Source: Macrocybe gigantea (lineage: Eukaryota > Basidiomycota > Agaricomycetes > Agaricales > Callistosporiaceae). Taken from it: 64,000 bases of DNA. Positions 13,360 through 24,537 of the stretch are shown here, one piece after another. The position numbers and the translations under genes are program-made. The DNA is taken from NCBI GenBank assembly GCA_011319805.1, contig SJRY01000284.1, forward strand, positions 45,713 through 109,712. Reading direction: 5' to 3'. Every line of letters begins with the position of its first letter. Position 1 is the first letter of the stretch. The notes under the pieces are model-generated. The model searched no databases. It worked only from the letters and a program-made list of their open reading frames with translations, and had not been told where the DNA came from.

Positions 13360-15564
13360 ATGACCTCGATTTCCTCCATGTCTAACAAGGACCTTGGGCT
13401 GTACTGCGGAACTGGGATACTGATTTTTTGGCTCTTGAGGCGTTGGATATCTGAAAGAGGTCGCAAATACCCGCCTGGTCCCCGCGGCTGGCCGTTTATC
13501 GGTAATCTTCTCGATCTTGAGTGGGATGTTTGGGTCCCTTTCACTAGGTGGAAGGCTGAATTTGGTATTGCACCGTATCCACCTTCAGTGCTGTCTTTCC
13601 CTCAAGCGTTCGTTCAGGCGGACTTACATACCTGTCCGTGTTCGGAAAGCCGATGTTAATTCTCAACTCCCACAAGGTCGTTGCGGAATTGTTTGAGCGC
13701 AGGGCCGCAATTTATTCTGACAGACCCCGGAATATCCTGGCGTCTGAAATTGCCCAACGAGGCCTCAGTTTCGTTCTGGTAGGGCACACAGAATGGTATG
13801 TCGTTGCTGGCCTCGCATGGGAAAATTGTGACATCTTAATGTGATTAAACAGGTGGAGACGATCTCGTCGTGCTGCTCATGAAGCTGTCAAGAAATCGGT
13901 CGCTCCGGGTTACTTTTATGTTCAAATAAGGGAAGCCTTGGTCCTGGTTCAGGGCTTGTTGGAGCATAACGAATTATGGAGGGAAGAATTTAACAGGTAA
14001 CCCTCTTCTTCAATTTGTGGGAAAAGGCATGTCATTGATTCCGGTCGTCTTCCCGAGGTCGACTGCATCTGCTTTTACGACTATAATTTATGGCACCCCT
14101 CCTCTGGCAACACATGAAGATCCAAGGATCAGGCACCTCCGCAATTTTTCTCATAGGATCTCTGACTTGCTGTTGCCGGGGAAATATCTTGTTGAATTCT
14201 TTCCCTGGATGGTGTATCTTCCAAGTTCCATCGCAAAATGGAAACGCGATGCAGAAGATATGTACTTCACTGATTCCTTCGAATTTGGAAAATGGTATAA
14301 TGATGTAAAGAACCGAATGGTCTGTCCAATTTCATCAATAATTGTCGTCGTCCCCCATCGCTAACAGAATAAATTAAAGGAGCATGGTGATAAAACTCCG
14401 AGCTTCACCGGCAATTTAATCGAAACTGAGGGAAGACACAGCCTGAGCAGGATTGAAGCCGTTTATTTAGGCGCCAACATGTTGTAAGTAGACAAAGTGT
14501 ACTGTTTCTTTGTTCTCATAGGTTATCGGCTCCGGTTATACAGTGCTGCGGGGTCGGAGACGGTTAGTACCAATCTATGATATTCACATACTCAAATTTC
14601 CGAGTACTCTATCAGTCATCAACAGTTCGAGAATGGTTCTTGAAAGCTATGATTCTACACCCCGGAGTTCAGAGCAAGGCACAAATGGAACTAGATGCCG
14701 TCGTTGGTCGCCAGAGAGTCCCGACTTTCGGTGACTGGGATGACTTGCCCTATGTTCACGCGATCATCAGAGAAGTACTGCGACTCTGGCCCGTAGCGCC
14801 ATACGGTGCGTTGTCCCTTCCTTCAGCTGCATCCCGTCTCACGGGGGCATTTCAAAGGTATTCCACATTACATACATAAGGTATTTCCCATTGTCGAACC
14901 ATCACAAGTCAGTGGCCATTTATCACCCTTGTCGTCATAGGATGACATCTATGACGGATATTTCATTCCTGGTGGTACGACAGTCTTTGCCAACATATGG
15001 TAAGTTGCTCCATAGATATTTTTTCAACCTGTCTTCTTGCTTTTTAACGCCTTCTCGCAGGGGACTTAACAGAGATCCTGATGTATATGGTCCTGATGCC
15101 GATGAATTCAAACCTGAGCGCCATCTCGATGGAAATGACCGATTGGCGCTCATTTCTCCGGACCTTCCAGAGGGTCATGTCTCATTCGGATTCGGAAGAC
15201 GGTATGTTTTCGCGGAAAGGCATTCTAGCTGCGCATTTATCATCAGAGGATCTCAAGGATTTGTGTCGGGCGACATGTGGCATTGTACTCCCTTTTCATC
15301 GACACGGCCATGATTCTGTGGGCGACACAAATCGTCGCCCCCAAGAATGCTGATGGACGATGCATCCTCCCTGATCGTGATGACTATGTCAACAACGGAC
15401 TTATTGTGTGAGTGTCCAAACCTATCTCCTCCGAGTCTATTAGCGATGTGCATTATTTCCTTCTCATCTACAGGAGACCAGCGCCTTTCAAATGCCTCAT
15501 CACGCCCCGTTTTCCTGAAGTCAGAACGATATTGGAGCGAACCCAAGGGTTTTATCAACAGTGA
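13360..15564 (+). CDS. Cytochrome P450 monooxygenase (OrdA-like), copy A, intact
   Basis: This is a membrane-anchored microsomal P450 that activates oxygen with NADPH-P450 reductase; the substrate is unknown. The start at 13360 gives a short N-terminus, a membrane helix (CGTGILIFWLL) and the proline hinge YPPGPRGWPFIGN. About a dozen short exons follow. These include DRPRNILASEIAQR, an I-helix region with a GANM-AGSET break across two splice junctions, the ExxR motif in IIREVLRLWP, the PERF-type FKPERHLDG and the haem loop FGFGRR-ICVGRH. The haem loop is split by an intron, with the Cys ligand in the second part. The protein ends TQGFYQQ. All inspected junctions keep frame, so I call it functional. 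It is diverged from copies B and C at 24-32 and 48-50 kb but shares their intron positions. Confidence 0.87.
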
Positions 15565-15842
15565 TTCTGTGCTGTCATGGTACTGTGTAATTCCCAAGAG
15601 TTGTATGTGTCCTCAGAATAAACAGACTGTACAACTAATGTGTTCATCTTTCACACTCCAATGATGCTACGATCCTGCTTTGTCACTAGCGGGCGTCTCT
15701 CTTCATACACTATGCCAAAATAAGGGAACAGATCCATTTTCCCTCCAATACGCCTTCGTGTTGAATAGTGATTTGAGGAATGTCGTGAGACGTGGATCTT
15801 AGCTTAGCACTTGTGGTTGATTTGAATTATGATTATATAGAC

Positions 15843-16930
15843 TCAACCGCGTACATTATAACCGAGCAGGTTCAACACACACTCGTACACTCCAAAGGTG
15901 ATGATAGCTGATGGAACGGAGCGCATTAGGTGAGGTATCATGCCACTATACAATCCCGCTAAGCCCTCCTCTGCCCTTACCAACCGGAAACACTGCACGA
16001 GGCCGACGTATTTGCGGGTCCCGTTCTCTATCGGGACTTGTCGTAGCCTCGTCCTCAGCACCTGCAGTTGTATTAGACAAGAGGAGATGGTAGAAGGGAA
16101 GGGAAGCAGGCAGACCTCGTGAGGATACGTGACCAAAATTGCTGCTAGCTTTGCAGATCCCGCAGCTCCGCTAGTGCTGACCTAGCTCTTCACTGCATGA
16201 ACCCAGGTTGCGTCACCCTGCATGTTGGGCCCAGTCGATATTGGGCGAAATAGCTGCTTCAGCTGTTCGTAGAGGACCAGATGGAACACTGTCTCAACCG
16301 TGCCTAGATAACTCGCACCCAGGCCTCGGTACAGACCGCGGATGCCCTCCTGTTGGAGGATTTTCCGGATGCAGTGGAGGCTGCTTGCATACCGCTGAGC
16401 CATAGCTGTCTGAACGTCTAGCTGCAGCCTTGTCTTGACAAGAAACACGGGATTCATTGCCGTTGAAACCGTTATAGACGCCGCAACAGCAGCCTGTGCG
16501 TGAACCAACGCAGAGTCATCTGCAACACCTAGCATACCTGCTCCGAGACGCTTGCAATTGCCGTAGACATAAAACTTGAGTGCCATAGCGGGGACCACAC
16601 CTAAGAGGCTTGGTCCAAGGCCACGGAAGAAGCTATGCCAGCCTTCGGCATGGTAGATATTATGCATGACGCCGGAGGTCTGTCGGATGTGGCGCGACCA
16701 CACGCCCAGGAATCGAGCTGGGACGGGCTGGGAAGGAAGATGTTGCTGACTCATGGATGACTGAAGTCGCGTTTTAAGACATCCAGAGGAGAAGTTAGCG
16801 TGGTAGAAGCTAGCCCTCCGGCTCTACAGGGTGGTGAATGAACTTTGCACTGAGGAGCTGGATGAGGCGACCTTACGCGCCAGCAAGCAAATGTGCCCAT
16901 GAATTCTCGCCAGGAAAATTGTAGAAAAAT
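15843..16930 (-). pseudogene. Mitochondrial carrier, Rim2/SLC25A33-36 type (pyrimidine nucleotide), probably broken
   Basis: The three carrier repeats are recognisable: SPLDVLK (repeat 1), MNPVFLVKTRLQLD (repeat 2) and YPHE-VLRTRLRQ split by an intron (repeat 3). The repeat 2 and 3 signatures are those of Rim2-type inner-membrane pyrimidine nucleotide exchangers. The gene ends GVYECVLNLLGYNVRG. Three faults are visible. No in-frame ATG precedes HLLAG, and an upstream stop closes that frame. One base is missing in the A-run after DVLK (plus-strand T-run 16772-16775). An in-frame TAG lies at 16182-16184 between HAVKS and the repeat-3 helix SGAAGSAKLAAI. No intron of normal size can remove the TAG. 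The A-run gap could be technical, but the TAG argues for a pseudogene. Confidence 0.72.
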
Positions 16931-16939
16931 CGTAGACAA

Positions 16940-19212
16940 CCTTGTTACATTCCTGTAAACTACGAAGACTTTTTATACATGTTCGTAGACCACTTTCCTA
17001 GCTACGAAACGTGTATTGTATTCTAATGTATCAATGATATATTTGCATGTAAGGTGTCGGGCACAGCCCAAGACGTCGGTATCTACGCGCGTCGAGATAT
17101 GGGATTACCCCTTTCAACAAAAATTTGGGCTTCGTCTCGTTGCAGCGTCCGATGGCATTGACACCAACTTTGTAGCTACTGAGCTGTTTCAGAAATGACA
17201 GACCGGTTTTGATTTCGCAGCGTTCAGCCTCCGTGTTCATAGGTACCAAGGTACAAATAAAGCGACTTACTACTTAGGCCAAATTGGGTAATGCGCTGCT
17301 TTCTGCTTCCACGCGACGGACTCGTTAGAGCGCTACCTTCCATAGAACATCTCTTCAGCCTCTGCTCTCTCCCTCGAGCAGTTCTTTCGCCACGGCAGGT
17401 CTTCCGCACACTGCAATATTTTTAGATTACCGTCATTTCTGATACCAAGCACATATATGGCTTGTAGTTGCTCACCGCAGCCAATATCCATAGCCGGATT
17501 CATACAATGCAGAGGCATCTTCAGGTTTAAAAGGTGTGCATTATGCTCTTGCATATACCGTCCAGTCAAAGATGGCTGATGAAAACCAGCTTAGTGATGG
17601 CGAGCACGCGGAACTCCAGAGGCGCTTTCCATGAGCAGGATATTGGTTCGGGACGTTGCCAACTCACCCGGAGATTGAGGCGGTGAGGAATACATTTGGT
17701 ACCGATGCTCTGCCTGCATATACTTCACAACCACCTGCAACACACACACTGGCTCCTCATACACAAGGTTAGTGAATTGTTACACGTTTCTCTGCGACAT
17801 TTTTATGCATCGCTCCATTAGTTGGTCCACTGCAGATCTCATTTTTGATTCTATCGAACACCGATATTGTCAGCGGGATTGTCACCCGTATTCCGTTGCA
17901 CCTGCCTGTCAATCTCTCGTTCAAGGACTTTCATTCCCGCACTTGCGCACAGATGGAACTTCAACCGCTTACGGCTACCTTTTCGTCTGTCAAATGAGGA
18001 GGATCTTCGTGCAGCGATGAGTAAAGGAATAGAAAAAACCAAGCGCGCAAGAACACGTGAAGTAATCATGGAGATACCTACGTTCTGGCCGAAATGATAG
18101 TAGCCAATTTTTTGATCCATTTATTTGCACGCCAATGATCCATCAGCTTCTAGGTGATGCTACATATGACAAACCTCCCAGCTCCAAAGATTTCGATCAC
18201 CAGGTGAAACGGCCGACGTCCAGACATATTCATCGACCTCATACTGGCGTTTGCCTATGTCTGAGCGTTCGGCATATCATGACTTGAATATCAACGACGG
18301 CCGATTGGGATGCCATGAGCGGTGGTTGAGGACTTTGTTGATCATGCGAAGAAATTAATGCGTCGTGCTGAGAAAATCAAGGCCAAAGTCGAGCGAGCAG
18401 TGTCTGTAGAAATACGAGAATGAATCTAGACAACGTCCAAATGCGATTCAATTATTGGATCCTTCGATGCTAAGTAAGGTAACCACAATCAGGAAACCAA
18501 CCCATGCCTTTTTAATTGTCACTGTACCAAAAACTGCATCCTAAAGCATCTGGTTGCTTCTCTGATCCGTCATTTCAATGGTATGGCTTACATTGATGAT
18601 CATGATATGACCTCAAGTTCTGTAGCCACGTTCAAGATCGCTGTCGCATCGTCCTATTCAAAGGGCGTCATACCACGCTTCTGAGGTCTCTTCGTGATCT
18701 CACTGAAATGGTGTATTTACATCTAACCTTCAACTAGGTTGATTCGCTCCTTGTCACGGTCGTGAGGATGGTGTGATCACGTGAGTATACGTTTGATCGA
18801 AGTAAAGGTGAGTAAACGAGCTTTTTCGGAGGCCTCTGAGCCTCGAAAGTCACACATTCTCATCTGGCTACGCCAGAAAAGTCGGCCGCGCCGCACTCGT
18901 TCGCCCCTGGCTGCACCAAAAGCCAGCCGCACCGCACTTCAGTCTCGATTTCGCCTACACGCACCTCGCCACACTCCTTTTCCATGTGCATGCTCTAGAT
19001 CTCATCTGTCACCCGCCGACGCGCATCTCGGCGGCCTCGCCACTCTCCTCTTTGCCCATGTCTGACTTATCAGTCTCCTCTTCACATTGATCGTACGTCA
19101 CACTTGTCATCTCTTCATCGTCGTCTCTATAGGGTGCTATTGATCTAGCAGATGCCCCATAAAGAACGCCCCGACGATTAGGAGCGGACAAGTTTTCCTT
19201 CGACTCCCACCC
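16940..19212. other. Gene-poor stretch with no recognisable feature
   Basis: Open frames here are short and motif-free on both strands. 16915-17010 has repeated CGTAGAC/CTACGAA words that may form weak inverted repeats. From about 18780 the sequence becomes C-rich and leads into the DIRS-type element; its left terminus probably lies somewhere between 18780 and 19200, but I cannot place it. Confidence 0.4.
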
Positions 19213-19269
19213 GTGAACTCAAGCTTCTCTTTTCGCGAAACTGTCTACGACATCTACAATCTCATACTC

Positions 19270-20495
19270 ATGGCTGGCAATGTACCCGCTGGAATCGAAC
19301 GTAGCTCGCCTTCACCTTTTGAAGAGACCGGGACTTTGGCCAAGGCGTGCCAGGACATCGTCGATGCCGGCGTCAGGAACAACTCGCTGGCAGGGACCAT
19401 CTTGGATCAACTCAAGGAGGCTGGGGCTTCCCCCGACATTGCTCGCGAATATGTCGAGCAACTCAAGGAGCGGCTTGCGCAGCGTGGAGGAGAGACTAAT
19501 CCGGAAGCCGAAGAAGACGTTGAAGGCACCGGAGGCACGGACAAACGAGAAGCGGCTGCTCGGCTCATCAACAATGTGGCCTGGGCCGTTCTCCGTGAAC
19601 AGTTCGGAGGACCTGATCTCAGGGACACTGGGGTTGACAAGGACCAATTCCTCCACGGATTGGACGAGATCTTCAAGGCTCGGGAGAACAAGGATACTCT
19701 CCCCGAATCTGTGCTTGCCGTCGCCCCTCATCTTGCCAAGTTGGTCTCCCGCAGTTCTTCCGACCCTCATCTCGCTCGGACCCTGGAGCTCCACCGTGCC
19801 TACAATAAGTCGGAGTATGTCCGCGAAGCGGTCGTTTCAAAGATGCAAAACTCCGTCATTCTCGAGCCTCTTCCGGAAAGCATCTGGAAGCTCATTGTTC
19901 AGGACAAGTACATCGACTTCTCAAAACTCTTCGCTAAACTCGACAGAGGCTATGACCTCAAGGACAAGGCGACTCCTTTTGTGCCGGGTTTCCAGCTCAT
20001 TCGCGAGGGGCAGCTCACCTCTAAGCAAGCAATCCAGACCGAGGCGGAATGGCTCCGCGTGTTTGACGCCTGGATGGCCGGGTGGTTAAGCTCTATACCC
20101 ATCGCGACGAGGAACTTGGAGTTTACCGACGGGTGGTGCAGCAGCTTTTCTGGCGTTGCGCGGGGAAGCCGCATGTCGCCATCAAGTTCGACGAGGAAAT
20201 CAGGGAAAATTATGCAAAGTCTGCCTTTCGGCTTGATGACAGCTCATATCATCAGATTCCCATGTTCGGACAAATCACCGATAGCAGCGATCAAGGACAG
20301 ATTGGGCAGAGAAAAATGGGAACGAAGAGACCGCGAGGAGAAACGTCGTGCAAGAACTGGAACGAGGGGAAATGCACGGATCCTTGCCCATATGGGCGCA
20401 AGCATTCTTGCTGGATCTGTGGCGAGCAACACCGAGCCAAGGACGTCGAGCGCTGCAATACTAGATTCCAAGGAAAGAGGGCTGGAGGAAACTGA
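19270..20495 (+). CDS. DIRS-type gag-like protein (frame break near 20081)
   Basis: From Met at 19270 the frame encodes an acidic, helical protein with a conserved-looking core (QNSVILEPLPESIWKLIVQDKY, then FSKLFAKLDRGYDL). Near 20080-20082 the reading shifts by one: the continuing frame reads VVKLYTHRDEELGVYRRVV and ends at 20495 with a Cys/His-rich tail (CKNWNEGKC, CPYGRKHSC, CWICGEQH). One additional G in the GGG run joins the two parts. The unshifted frame instead runs on without a stop into the RT reading frame, so a frameshifted gag-pol fusion is also formally possible. An upstream ATG at 19213 is in frame. Confidence 0.72.
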
Positions 20496-20496
20496 G

Positions 20497-22421
20497 CGAA
20501 TGCGCGCGAGAATAGCAGAGGCTGTGAAAGGTCCGGTATCTATTCGGGGAATTGAGAAACGGAAAGCGGAGGGTGATATTGGGGGCCCTCGGTATCGACG
20601 AGGCTTTGTATGGTCACAATCAGCTACGAATACTATCTCTCCTTCTGCGCTTTACACCGAGACTGCTGATCCGCTGCCAGCTCCTCCACAACATCTCTTG
20701 AACGACGCCACCTACAACTCCACCCTGCGACGTCTAGGCGATGCGGTCAAGGTTGACACACCCTTCAATGTTGATCGTTTCGAACTCCTGCTCGGAGATC
20801 ACCCGAATCAACTGTTTGTAAAATCTGTAATGCGCGGACTGCGGGAGGGCTTTTGGCCTTTCGATGAAAGCGAGTGGGCCGCAGAGGAACGAGAGTTCTC
20901 CGGCAATTACAGAATGGAAAACGAAGATTTGACGGCACTGCGAACCTTCCGGGATCGGGAGGTCAAAGCCCGGAGATGGTCGAACGCACTAACATCGAGC
21001 ACCCTCTGGCCCGGAATGAAACTATCACCAATGTTCATCGTTTGGCAAGATGGCAAGCCACGTGTGGTAACGGACCATTCAGCATCCGGACTTAACACAG
21101 GAATACCCCGGGAAGAAGCACATGTGAAATACGATGACATGCGGACATTCGGCCAGGTTTTGCACAACGTGAAGAAAGAATACCCAAACCGAGACATCGT
21201 GTTGTTCAAGTCCGATGTAGCTGTAGCCTTCTTAAACTTGCCCGCGCATCCATTGTGGCAATTACGCCAGATCGTGGAGGTTGATGGCAAACTGCATGTT
21301 GTGCGACGACTGGTCTTCGGTAATAGAGCCTCTCCAAAATGCTGGTGCGCCGTTTCGAGTCTATTATGTTGGATTGCGGTCAAGAAGCTCGGGGTGGAAG
21401 GCTTGCATGTCTACATGGATGACTTCTTCGGCTGGGATTTCGCGGAGAACCTCGTCCGTTTCCATGGTGTTGAGCGTCCGCGGCGGCAGGTCCAGCTGTT
21501 GACCTTGTGGGAAAGCATCAACTGCCCTTTCGAGGACAAGAAGCAACTGCATGGCGGCGTTCTTAAGGTAATCGGTTTCTGGATTGACTTCCGGCAGGGT
21601 ACGATTGCGCTCGAACCAGGCACTGTCACGTCTTTGGTCGAAAAGATCCAGAGTTTTTTGGAGACGGTGAACAGGACACCCTCGTTGCGAGAGTGGCAAA
21701 GACTAGCGGGACGTATCAACTGGGCATTGAACGTACTCCCCTGGGGAAGGCCAGCACTCACAGAAATGTACCGGAAAATGAGCGGGAAGCAGGTTGGCTC
21801 TGCAGGCATTCCGATTAACACGACAGTACGCTCGGACCTATCCTGGTTGGCGGACCTCATTCCCAAGTGCATTGGAGTTCACCTCATCAGCACCGGCACA
21901 TGGAAAGATGCTGATGCGGACATTGTTATATGGATGGATGCGAGCCTCAACAAGGCCTTGGCCTTCGTCTTTGCTAATAAGGGATTTGTGTACGAAATTC
22001 AGATGCCACCCCCAGGAAAGAAGGTGGATATATTCTTCCTGGAACTGATTGCGATTTTCTCAGCGATCTTTCACATGGGATCACTGAAAACGCCTCCGAG
22101 GCGGGTGCTCCTCTTCTCAGACAGCCTCAATTCGGTGTCGGCCTTCAACTCATTATCCGTTTCTGAAGCAATACATAACGGCCCACTTTTAGGAGTCACG
22201 GAAATTGTCTTGCGGTCTGGGATGGACATCCGTGTGCGACACATCGAGGGAAGTCTAACACACGCGCCGATATGCTCTCACGCTGTCTCTTCCAGGAATA
22301 CTCCCAGCGCTTCCCGCAGACCAAATTCATTTCTTTGAACCAGCACGGGAGCTGTTGCCGTGTCGATGGAGGGATTGCTTCTGAAGGCCCTCGGCCCCAG
22401 GAATTTTTGCCTGGCTCATGA
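20497..22421 (+). CDS. DIRS-type reverse transcriptase-RNase H
   Basis: The fingers and palm are clear: MFIVWQDGKPRVVTDHSASG, then FKSDVAVAFLNLPAHP with the first catalytic Asp, LVFGNRASPKCW, and the YMDD box in HVYMDDFFGW near 21412-21440. A thumb-like segment (RTPSLREWQRLAGRINWAL) precedes an RNase H-like domain with WMDAS, an LELIA Glu and FSDSLNSV. The expected end of RNase H (an ADMLSR block) is found only after a one-base shift at 22256-22258, in a frame that stops at 22419-22421 and overlaps the recombinase start. The true start is unclear; the frame is open from the gag region. Confidence 0.82.
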
Positions 22422-23367
22422 TCCCCTTCGCTTGGACGAACTCGACAATTTGGTGGCCTGCCTGCAATCCAATGCCATCGAAGCATCCACTAAGAAAAAC
22501 TATGCTACAGGAGCTCGTAGCTATATCGCCTTCTGCCTCCGTCACTCCCTTCCTTTACAACCGACCCCTCAGACTCTCTGCCGCTACATTGCTTACTCAT
22601 CAAAATTCATCGCATCTGGGCTGAAGTACTTGTCAGGAGCACGCCACTTCTTGCGACAGTTCTTTCCCGACTTCGACAATAACAGAGCACATCCCACAGT
22701 ACAGGCTACAATCCGCGGCATGAGAAAGACTCGGGCAGATGCCGTGAGACGAAAACTTCCCTTCCGCATTCCCCATCTTCTCCTGTTCGAGGCCCAGGCA
22801 TTGCGCTCTGAGGTTTACGACGACCTGCTCTTTGCTGCCATTCTGGCATGTGCCTTTTACGCGTGCCATCGGATTGGCGAACTGATTGTATCAAACGACC
22901 TGGAGCTGCGGGACTGGCGTAAAATCGTGAAGCGGGGTTCTATCACATTCAAAAATGGTCAGGCCGGCTATCTTCTGCCATATCACAAAGGGGATCCTTT
23001 GTACCGGGGAAGCCCGATCCTTTTTACAAGGCAAACTCACGCTGACCCGGTCCACCTCCTGCGAAGATACGTTCAGCGTCGCGACGTGATCCATGGCCCT
23101 AGAGCGGCTTTGTTTCTGTGCGAAGACGGCTCTCTACCTCATCGGGCATGGTTCGACACCAGGCTGTTTGCCGTCTTGCCTCGGGATTATGGCGGTCATT
23201 CAGCTCGCGCTGGAGGAGCAACCTTTTATGCCTCACTGGGATTGCCCTCCGAAATCATACAAGCACTGGGGCGTTGGTCATCCAGCACATGGCTGATCTA
23301 CATCAGGGAGAACCCTGCTGTGCGCGCGGAGCAACATTTGGCTCGTGAACGCGCTCTTCCTCTTTAA
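22366..23367 (+). CDS. DIRS-type tyrosine recombinase
   Basis: This enzyme would integrate the circular element DNA by site-specific recombination, without target duplication. The N-terminal SAM-like domain contains STKKNYATGARSYIAFC. The catalytic residues appear in order: Arg in ACHRIGEL, the HxxR box in GGHSARAGG, a tryptophan in LGRWSS and the nucleophilic Tyr in WLIYIREN. The frame is uninterrupted from the first ATG (22366) to the stop at 23365-23367. It overlaps the tail of the RNase H frame by about 55 bases, a common arrangement in these elements. Confidence 0.88.
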   Translation: MEGLLLKALGPRNFCLAHDPLRLDELDNLVACLQSNAIEASTKKNYATGARSYIAFCLRHSLPLQPTPQTLCRYIAYSSKFIASGLKYLSGARHFLRQFFPDFDNNRAHPTVQATIRGMRKTRADAVRRKLPFRIPHLLLFEAQALRSEVYDDLLFAAILACAFYACHRIGELIVSNDLELRDWRKIVKRGSITFKNGQAGYLLPYHKGDPLYRGSPILFTRQTHADPVHLLRRYVQRRDVIHGPRAALFLCEDGSLPHRAWFDTRLFAVLPRDYGGHSARAGGATFYASLGLPSEIIQALGRWSSSTWLIYIRENPAVRAEQHLARERALPL

Positions 23368-23467
23368 CGTGCTCCCCCTCCTGGTTGTTGTCTGAGGCTC
23401 CTCGCTTACATCACTTTGCACCGCCGCCACCCCCACACACATCATTCATGCCTCGATGGGCCCTCTC

Positions 23468-23573
23468 GCTCAGTTGCCTGTCGCCTTTCTCTCCCGCTCA
23501 ATCATTATTTGGGGAGCATCGCTCGGTCGTCTGTCGCCTTTCTCTCCCGCTCAATCATTATTTGGGGAGCATC
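23468..23573 (+). repeat. Two tandem copies of a 53-bp unit
   Basis: Unit 1 is 23468-23520 and unit 2 is 23521-23573. The last 43 bases of each are identical, from CTGTCGCCTTTCTCTC to GGGGAGCATC; the first ten differ at a few positions. It lies 100 bp after the recombinase stop. It could be the right-hand repeat of the DIRS-type element, but I did not find the matching left copy. Confidence 0.85.
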
Positions 23574-23624
23574 ACGTGGTGCTTCCGGTTTAGGCCTAAG
23601 CTTGAGTGAGCAGCAGAGGCTGGA

Positions 23625-24537
23625 ATTCCAAGTTCAGTAACTTTGCAAATAAATTACTGCTCACGAAAGAATGCCCCAGGCTATGCTATCCACTGCACCA
23701 TTCATCGCCGAGATCCATTTATTCTCGTTCCTCGAGATCACGGCTGTTACAGACGTCGCCCAAAGGACCATTCATTTTCCTATCTTATCTTTCCCACATC
23801 CCTTATCTCCCCCGTCATGCTGCGCAGCGCGCAGCCATCGAGTCATCCCACTTCCCTAGTCATTCTGAGTCATCTCCTTCCAGTCTTACTCATCCACAGT
23901 CCACAGCATTGCGCAGCCCATGGTCCGTGCTCGAGTACTGTAATGTATATAAGGACTCCCAGATGTACCAGTAGCGCTAGGCTTAATATTCCTTTTGCCA
24001 TCATCTCAAGACCACTCTCGCACTTAGTCTGCCCGAGTCCTTCTGAGATTCGTCTAGCCTAACAATGGCATTGATGTGAGCAAGTATTCTACAAGCGCTG
24101 ACCAGAAGGCGAGATCCCTGCTCCGTCTCTTGCTTTGTATGTACTTTTCTTCACTGAACTCTGGACTGTGAAAAGTGATGTAACGGAGATTCGATATCAC
24201 CTACACTTCCATTAATAAACCACAGTGCTGAAGAGAAGGTTGGTTGGAAGTCACTCAGCCACCAAACAATCGAACAGACGTGCTGGGCATCCAGTGTTCA
24301 TCGTCGCATTTCCCTTGTGCACAACTCTTGGCGAGATATATCGGCATCATCAGTCCTGCATCATAGAGCCTAGTATCAATGGCATTCAAGCCGAATCCAT
24401 TGTACAGTCAGATGGCCAGATAGTGAGATGCGTCCTGTATGCTGCCTGACTATGTAATGGGGCTTCACTATTAACTTTGCTAGCATGCTCTCTGTGCCCT
24501 TCCATCTGAGACTCCTAACTCCTCATCCTGCATTGTA
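23625..24537 (+). repeat. Upstream part of the duplicated P450 segment (copy B)
   Basis: From about 23625 the sequence matches 47350 onward: AAGTTCAGTAACTT, then the GCCCCAGGCTA and GAGATCCATTTATT blocks. After the inserted solo LTR it continues with GAGCAAGTATTCTACAAGCG and TCCGTCTCTTGCTTTGTA. The match extends through the P450 gene. The duplication breakpoint falls within about 50 bp of the DIRS-associated tandem repeat. Confidence 0.85.
23745..24064 (+). repeat. Solo LTR of the gypsy element found at 58.6-64 kb
   Basis: 320 bp, from TGTTACAGACG to CTAGCCTAACA (TG..CA ends), with a TATA-like TATATAAGG near 23945. It matches the gypsy LTR at 58567-58886 in opposite orientation with six substitutions counted by eye, all transitions. 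The flanking 5 bp are ACGGC (23740-23744) and ATGGC (24065-24069), a target duplication with one change. The paralogous P450 block at 47.4 kb lacks the insertion. Confidence 0.92.

Larger units (their letters stand above)
19213..23580 (+). mobile_element. DIRS-order tyrosine-recombinase retrotransposon
   Basis: Three coding modules lie in order on one strand: a gag-like protein with a Cys/His cluster, reverse transcriptase with RNase H, and a tyrosine recombinase instead of a DDE integrase. That combination defines the DIRS order (DIRS, Ngaro, PAT); I cannot decide the superfamily because the termini are unclear. No methyltransferase domain was seen. Two frame breaks (20080-20082 and 22256-22258) are each repaired by one added base. 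A tandem 53-bp repeat just downstream (23468-23573) may be part of a split-direct-repeat terminus. Limits are those of the coding part plus that repeat. Confidence 0.85.

Noticed and set aside
16915..17010. Terminal inverted repeats of a small transposon at the carrier 5' end
   Set aside because: The CGTAGAC/CTACGAA words are short and unevenly placed, with no paired ends or target duplication.
20095..20500. A single 1041-residue gag-RT fusion ORF (19213-22338) in the DIRS-type element
   Set aside because: Between about 20095 and 20500 this frame lacks gag-like sequence, while an overlapping frame carries the expected Cys/His gag tail. The fusion is a by-product of a frame break.
22300..23367. 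A phage-type or Crypton integrase standing alone
   Set aside because: It directly follows and overlaps RT-RNase H on the same strand, which is the DIRS arrangement.
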